Made by a program: the position numbers and the translations under genes. A DNA stretch of 64,000 nt, from the NCBI RefSeq assembly GCF_021190955.1, contig NZ_JAIOAO010000003.1, forward strand, positions 868,001 through 932,000, in the 5' to 3' direction. This document shows positions 59,995 to 64,000 of this stretch, piece after piece. The DNA is from Parachryseolinea silvisoli (GTDB lineage: Bacteria; Bacteroidota; Bacteroidia; Cytophagales; Cyclobacteriaceae). Positions within the stretch are counted from its first letter, which is position 1; every line of letters starts with the position of its first letter. The notes below the pieces were generated by a model. The model made no database searches. It saw nothing but the letters and a program-made list of their open reading frames with translations, and was not told the DNA's origin.

Positions 59995-61317
59995 ATGTTC
60001 TGCCTGGTCAACTGCCATCTGAAGTGGATTTCAATGTTTGCCGGCCTTGCGCTGCTTGTTCATTCAAATGTTTATTCTCAACGTCCAAATATTATTTACA
60101 TAATGACGGACGACATGGGTTATGGGGATATGGCTGGCTATGGTCGTAAAGATTACCAGACGCCCAATCTTGATAAACTGGCATCGCAGGGAATCAAGTT
60201 TGTCAATGCCTATTCAGCCGGGCCGCTCTGCACGCCCACACGCGCAGGATTTATAACGGGCCGGTATCCCGCCAGAACACCTGTTGGATTAATAGAACCA
60301 CTTACGGGCGAAAAAAAAGACAGTGCCGTCGGATTAACGCCAGCATTCCCATCCATCGCTACGTTAATGAAGGCAAGTGGATATGAAACTGCATTGATTG
60401 GAAAATGGCATTTGGGTGCGCGTCCCCAGCATCGCCCGGGTAAAAATGGATTTGATTATTTTTTCGGTATTCACAGCGGCGCTGCCGACTATATATCACA
60501 CAAAGGTACCAGTCGACTGCCAGACCTTTATGAAAATGATATATCAGTAGATAAAGAGGGTTATCTTACCGATTTGTTTTCTCAGAAGGCTGCAGCATTC
60601 ATTAAACAGAAACACGATAAGCCGTTCTTTTTAACTGTAACATTTACGGCTCCCCATTGGCCGTGGCAAGGTCCCGATGATAAACCCTATGCAGATTCGG
60701 TAGATTTCAGAGACGGAGGATCTCCAGCTGTGTATGCGGCCATGATGAAAAGCCTGGACGATGGCGTCGGAATACTAATGAAGTCTTTGGATGATGCCCA
60801 GCTATCGAATGAAACTATTGTCATATTCACCAATGACAATGGTGGAGAAAGATATTCAGATAATGGAGGTCTAACTAAATCTAAAGGCTCTCTATGGGAA
60901 GGTGGAATAAGGGTGCCAGCTTTTGTCCGGTGGCCTGGTAAAATTAGCCGTGGTACCATGACGCAACAGGTGGCTGTTACAATGGATTGGACTGCTACGA
61001 TCCTGTCTGCGGCAGGTGCAAAAGCACATGTCGATTTTCCTTTGGATGGGATAGACCTGATGCCAGTCATGAGAGCAAGTAACAAAAATATAGAGCGTAC
61101 ACTCTATTGGCGAACATTTCAACGTGTCAGGCAAAAGGCCGTCAGAATGGGAGATTGGAAATACTTAAAGGATGCCGAGGGAGAATATCTTTTTAATATT
61201 GTTAACGATCAACAGGAAAAAAACAATCTCAGGGAAAAGCATCCGGATATTTTTGACAAGCTTAAAAAAAAGCATGCGGATTGGGAAAAGACTGTATTGC
61301 AACCCATTCCATTATAA
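59995..61317 (+). CDS. Secreted Cys-type sulfatase
   Basis: A 440-residue arylsulfatase-family enzyme. A signal peptide (about 8-29, ending VYSQ) is followed by PNIIYIMTDDMGYGD (metal ligands D39, D40) and the formylglycine motif C79-T-P-T-R83 in GPLCTPTRAGFITGRYP. KWHLGARPQHRPG, TNDNGGE (metal ligands) and a C-terminal subdomain complete the fold. It hydrolyses sulfate esters of glycans or small molecules; which is unknown. Activity needs conversion of C79 by a maturase that is not in the window. No SusCD pair or glycosidase is adjacent. It converges with the copper ATPase gene. Confidence 0.92.
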   Translation: MFCLVNCHLKWISMFAGLALLVHSNVYSQRPNIIYIMTDDMGYGDMAGYGRKDYQTPNLDKLASQGIKFVNAYSAGPLCTPTRAGFITGRYPARTPVGLIEPLTGEKKDSAVGLTPAFPSIATLMKASGYETALIGKWHLGARPQHRPGKNGFDYFFGIHSGAADYISHKGTSRLPDLYENDISVDKEGYLTDLFSQKAAAFIKQKHDKPFFLTVTFTAPHWPWQGPDDKPYADSVDFRDGGSPAVYAAMMKSLDDGVGILMKSLDDAQLSNETIVIFTNDNGGERYSDNGGLTKSKGSLWEGGIRVPAFVRWPGKISRGTMTQQVAVTMDWTATILSAAGAKAHVDFPLDGIDLMPVMRASNKNIERTLYWRTFQRVRQKAVRMGDWKYLKDAEGEYLFNIVNDQQEKNNLREKHPDIFDKLKKKHADWEKTVLQPIPL

Positions 61318-61366
61318 ATTTCAAAAGGAGAGGTGCCTGGAATTGCCACGCTTAGTAGATTGATTC

Positions 61367-61404
61367 TTATCGAACTGGCAAATCTTGGGATTTCGTAATT
61401 TGCC
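61367..61404. terminator. Hairpin between convergent sulfatase and ATPase genes
   Basis: TGGCAAAT (61377-61384) and ATTTGCCA (61397-61404) form a stem, with ACTGGCA/TGCCAGT as a longer alternative. The left part (TTATCGAACTGGCAAATCTT) resembles the left arm of palindromic family D, so this may be a diverged copy used as a terminator. Confidence 0.45.
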
Positions 61405-61413
61405 ACTGCCAGT

Positions 61414-63555
61414 TTATACCTTAAGCATCCGCGCATTTAAGGCAACCACAATGGTGCTTACGCTCATGAGCACCGCACCCATGGCTGGGCTCAACATAAT
61501 TCCCGCGTTATAGAGTACTCCGGCAGCGAGTGGCAACGCGATAACGTTGTAACCAGTGGCCCACACGAGATTTTGTATCATCTTCCGGTATGTTGCCTTT
61601 CCAAACAAAATAAGATTGGCAACATCTTTTGGGTTGCTGTTCACCAGAACGATGTCGGCGGTTTCTGCAGCAATGTCTGAACCTGAACCTACAGCAATCC
61701 CAACATCGGCCTGGGCAAGGGCAGGAGCATCGTTAACACCATCTCCCGTCATCGCTACGAAATTTCCTTGCTGTTGAAGTTCCTTGATCTTTTCGAGCTT
61801 CTGATGCGGGAGCACTTCAGCAATGAAGCCGTCCATGCCGAGAGATTCAGATACTACTTTTGCTACCTCCTTATTATCACCTGTTAGTAAAAGCGACTTT
61901 ATATTTTGTGAATGGAGCACGGTGATTGCTTCGGCTGACTCAGGCCTGATCTCATCTGCCAGGGCAATGATCCCCATCACTGTATTATTGAACAATACAA
62001 ACACTACTGTCTCCGCGTTTGATGATGGGGCTTGCTCAACGGCAATATTGTTTTCTTTCAAGTATCCGGGACTAACTACGCGTATGCTATTACCATCAAC
62101 TGTCGCTTCTATTCCCTTTCCGGTAATGGCTTTGAAATCTGACATTTTTGGCGATGGAAGATTAAGTCCTTTTGCTTTTCGCACGATCCCTGTAGCAATA
62201 GGATGCTCCGAGTTTTGTTCAAGCACGGCAGCAAGTTGAAGTACTTGCTCTTTGTTTGACTTGCCGTCAAGACTTTCGTACCGCACTACATTGAATTCGC
62301 CTTTTGTGAGCGTACCAGTTTTGTCAAAAACAACCATGGAGATTTTTCTCGAATTCTCAAATGCCGTCCGATCCTTAATTAATAATCCGCTTTGCGCTGA
62401 GATGGCTGTTGATCTTGCCACTACTAATGGGACAGCGAGTCCCAAGGCGTGAGGACAACAAATCACAATGACCGTTACCATCCGTTCCATGGCAAAAGCG
62501 AGATCCTTACCAAGCAAAAGCCAGACGATGAAAGTAGCTGTTCCCGACAGGAGAGCGATTATCGTTAACCATTTCGCAGCCTGGTCAGCGAGCAATTGCG
62601 TTTTTGATTTTGCATCCTGTGCATCCTGAACCAGCTTGATAACTTGTGATAGGTAAGAATCTTTGGTACCATGAGATACCTGAATTTTCAGTGACCCTTC
62701 ACCGTTTATAGAACCGGCAATGACTTTATCACCTTTATCTTTCTCCGTTGGCTTTGATTCACCGGTAAGCATGGATTCGTTAAGAAAGCTTTTGCCCTCG
62801 TTAATAATCCCATCGGCTGCGATCTTTTCGCCAGGCTTTACAAGGATAATATCACCCGCTTTGAGCGAATCAGTTTTCACGTCCATAATATGATCTCCGT
62901 GAACGAGGTGTGCCTCCGAAGGCATAAGCTGGACAAGAAGTTCAAGTTCTTTTGAGGCACTCATGATCGATTTCATTTCGATCCAGTGGCCGAGAAGCAT
63001 GATGAGGATAAGTGTCGCTAGCTCCCAGAAGAAGTCCATGCCCTCAAGACCCAGTACGATAGCCACACTGTATACGTAAGCGACGGTGATTGCTACCGCA
63101 ACCAACGTCATCATTCCAAGTGATTTAGATTTTACTTCTGTAATGAGACCTTGAAGAAAAGGCCACCCACCATAAAAGAACACAACAGTTGAGAGCGCCA
63201 ATAGAATATAACCAGACCCAGGGAATGCCCAATCGACACCAAGCCAATGTTGAATCATAGGTGAGAGTGCCATGATCGGTATAGCCAGGATAAGGGTAAC
63301 GTAAAATCGCCTTTTGAAATCATCAATCATTCCTGCATGATGCGCGTGCCCGCCAGCAGCCTTGTGATCATGCTCCGACATAGTATGTTTTGGCGCATGT
63401 GCTGAATGTACATGCGCTTCTTGTTCATGTTTCGGCTCGCCTTTCGTTGCCGGCTCTACAGGTACGAGATTCATTCCACACTTTGGGCATTGGCCGGGAG
63501 CATCCTTAATTACCTCTGGATGCATCGGGCAAGTGAATTGTTGATGTTGTTCCAT
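61414..63555 (-). CDS. CopB-type (P1B-3) heavy-metal-translocating ATPase
   Basis: A 713-residue P-type ATPase. It begins with a heavy-metal-binding domain (CPMHPEVIKDAPGQCPKCGM, cysteines 9, 23, 26) and a His-rich linker (about 40-72) instead of a CxxC ferredoxin-like domain. Transmembrane helix 6 carries CCPHALG (about 366-372): the CPH form typical of CopB, linked to Cu(II)/Ag(I) export. The phosphorylation site is DKTGTLTKGE (about 411), and TGDN and GDGVNDAPAL are intact. It is 11 bases behind a YceI-family gene and the two are probably co-transcribed. Confidence 0.9.
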   Translation of the reverse strand: MEQHQQFTCPMHPEVIKDAPGQCPKCGMNLVPVEPATKGEPKHEQEAHVHSAHAPKHTMSEHDHKAAGGHAHHAGMIDDFKRRFYVTLILAIPIMALSPMIQHWLGVDWAFPGSGYILLALSTVVFFYGGWPFLQGLITEVKSKSLGMMTLVAVAITVAYVYSVAIVLGLEGMDFFWELATLILIMLLGHWIEMKSIMSASKELELLVQLMPSEAHLVHGDHIMDVKTDSLKAGDIILVKPGEKIAADGIINEGKSFLNESMLTGESKPTEKDKGDKVIAGSINGEGSLKIQVSHGTKDSYLSQVIKLVQDAQDAKSKTQLLADQAAKWLTIIALLSGTATFIVWLLLGKDLAFAMERMVTVIVICCPHALGLAVPLVVARSTAISAQSGLLIKDRTAFENSRKISMVVFDKTGTLTKGEFNVVRYESLDGKSNKEQVLQLAAVLEQNSEHPIATGIVRKAKGLNLPSPKMSDFKAITGKGIEATVDGNSIRVVSPGYLKENNIAVEQAPSSNAETVVFVLFNNTVMGIIALADEIRPESAEAITVLHSQNIKSLLLTGDNKEVAKVVSESLGMDGFIAEVLPHQKLEKIKELQQQGNFVAMTGDGVNDAPALAQADVGIAVGSGSDIAAETADIVLVNSNPKDVANLILFGKATYRKMIQNLVWATGYNVIALPLAAGVLYNAGIMLSPAMGAVLMSVSTIVVALNARMLKV

Positions 63556-63566
63556 TGTCTTGAATG

Positions 63567-64000
63567 TTATTTTGGCTCTTCCCGTTTTAGTGTCAAGGTG
63601 ATGGATATATCGACATCATCATACACCAGTTTGTCTCCAAGATTTTCGTAGAATGACTGTGAGCCGAACTTCACATCGTACTTACTTCTGTCGAATGTCA
63701 TTATTGCTTTGGCTACGATCTTATCGTTCTCTCTTTTCAGTTTCACAGGAAAGGTTAAAGAATTCGTTTTGTCTTTAATTGTCAAATTTCCGGTGATATC
63801 ACATTCATTTTCCGACTTGCAGCTGACTGAAGTTATGGTGAAGCGCGAAAGTGGGTAACGTTTTACGGAGAAAAAGTCTTCTGATTTTAGATGGTCAATA
63901 AGTCTCTTGTTCGATTTTGCGTCGGTGATGTCGGTACAGTTTATACTGGCCATGTCCATTTCAAATGATCCCTCTGATATCTTTTCTTTTGAAAAGATCA
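63567..64000 (-). CDS. YceI-family lipid-binding-like protein (start lies beyond the window)
   Basis: The reading frame continues without a stop to the window edge, so only the C-terminal 144 residues are seen. The visible part begins IFSKEKISEGSFEMDMASIN, the typical YceI sequence, and continues with CTDITD, FFSVKRYPLSRF and ITGNLTIKDKTNSLTFPV, the lipocalin-like beta barrel of YceI. The internal ATG at 63959 is not the true start. YceI proteins are usually exported and bind isoprenoid-type lipids. It lies just upstream of the CopB-type ATPase. Confidence 0.85.
   Translation of the reverse strand, partial: IFSKEKISEGSFEMDMASINCTDITDAKSNKRLIDHLKSEDFFSVKRYPLSRFTITSVSCKSENECDITGNLTIKDKTNSLTFPVKLKRENDKIVAKAIMTFDRSKYDVKFGSQSFYENLGDKLVYDDVDISITLTLKREEPK

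Overview
The window looks like the chromosome of a free-living, aerobic member of the Bacteroidota, most likely of the order Cytophagales. The reasons are a C-terminal sorting tail of the type IX secretion kind, a Nudix-type sugar regulator, FtsX/MacB-like permeases, SusD-free but sugar-rich operons, an apparent lack of Shine-Dalgarno sequences, and several promoters that fit the Bacteroidota consensus (TTG or TTTG, about 19-20 bases, TAnnTTTG). No rRNA, CRISPR array, phage gene or transposase was seen. The genus is an inference only.

Region by region. 1-2.3 kb: an M48 metallopeptidase and a small membrane protein. 2.4-11.7 kb: ten tightly packed genes, all on the minus strand: arginine deiminase, citrulline ureidase (CtlX), an AdoMet-decarboxylase homologue, two zinc-ribbon DUF4178 proteins, a 59-residue membrane peptide, a DUF350 protein, a membrane-embedded spermidine-synthase-like protein, a Tat-exported flavin oxidoreductase and an eight-helix membrane protein. 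It reads as an arginine-to-polyamine-like membrane system and is the best candidate here for an undescribed pathway. 11.8-18.6 kb: a secreted SGNH hydrolase, then a xylose regulon (MFS carrier, Nudix-fold repressor, xylulokinase, xylose isomerase). 18.8-28.1 kb: a Rieske oxygenase and a six-gene oxidative sugar operon (Gfo/Idh/MocA dehydrogenase, two TIM-barrel isomerase-like proteins, cytochrome c, DUF1080 hydrolase/lyase, and a ThuA-glucose-dehydrogenase-PKD-cytochrome fusion) that resembles 3-keto-glycoside pathways.

28.2-40.2 kb: a GlgE-type alpha-glucan operon (lipoprotein amylase, GlgE, TreS-maltokinase fusion, GlgB, GH57-like protein). The TreS domain has lost its catalytic nucleophile, so only the maltokinase half is predicted to be active. 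40.3-47.2 kb: central sugar metabolism (ROK glucokinase, PfkA, Pgi, methylglyoxal synthase) and the transcription factor Tex, followed by tRNA-Met and tRNA-Glu.

47.7-61 kb is an AT-richer accessory region: orphan small genes, an AraC/oxidoreductase/SDR module, a TonB-like protein, an ABC permease and a sulfatase. It is studded with palindromic repeats and with copies of the 3' flank of tRNA-Glu. 61.4-64 kb holds a CopB-type metal ATPase and the start-truncated (by the window edge) YceI protein. Four intergenic spacers carry imperfect direct repeats with an exact 11-base period, a helical-turn spacing that no annotated feature explains.
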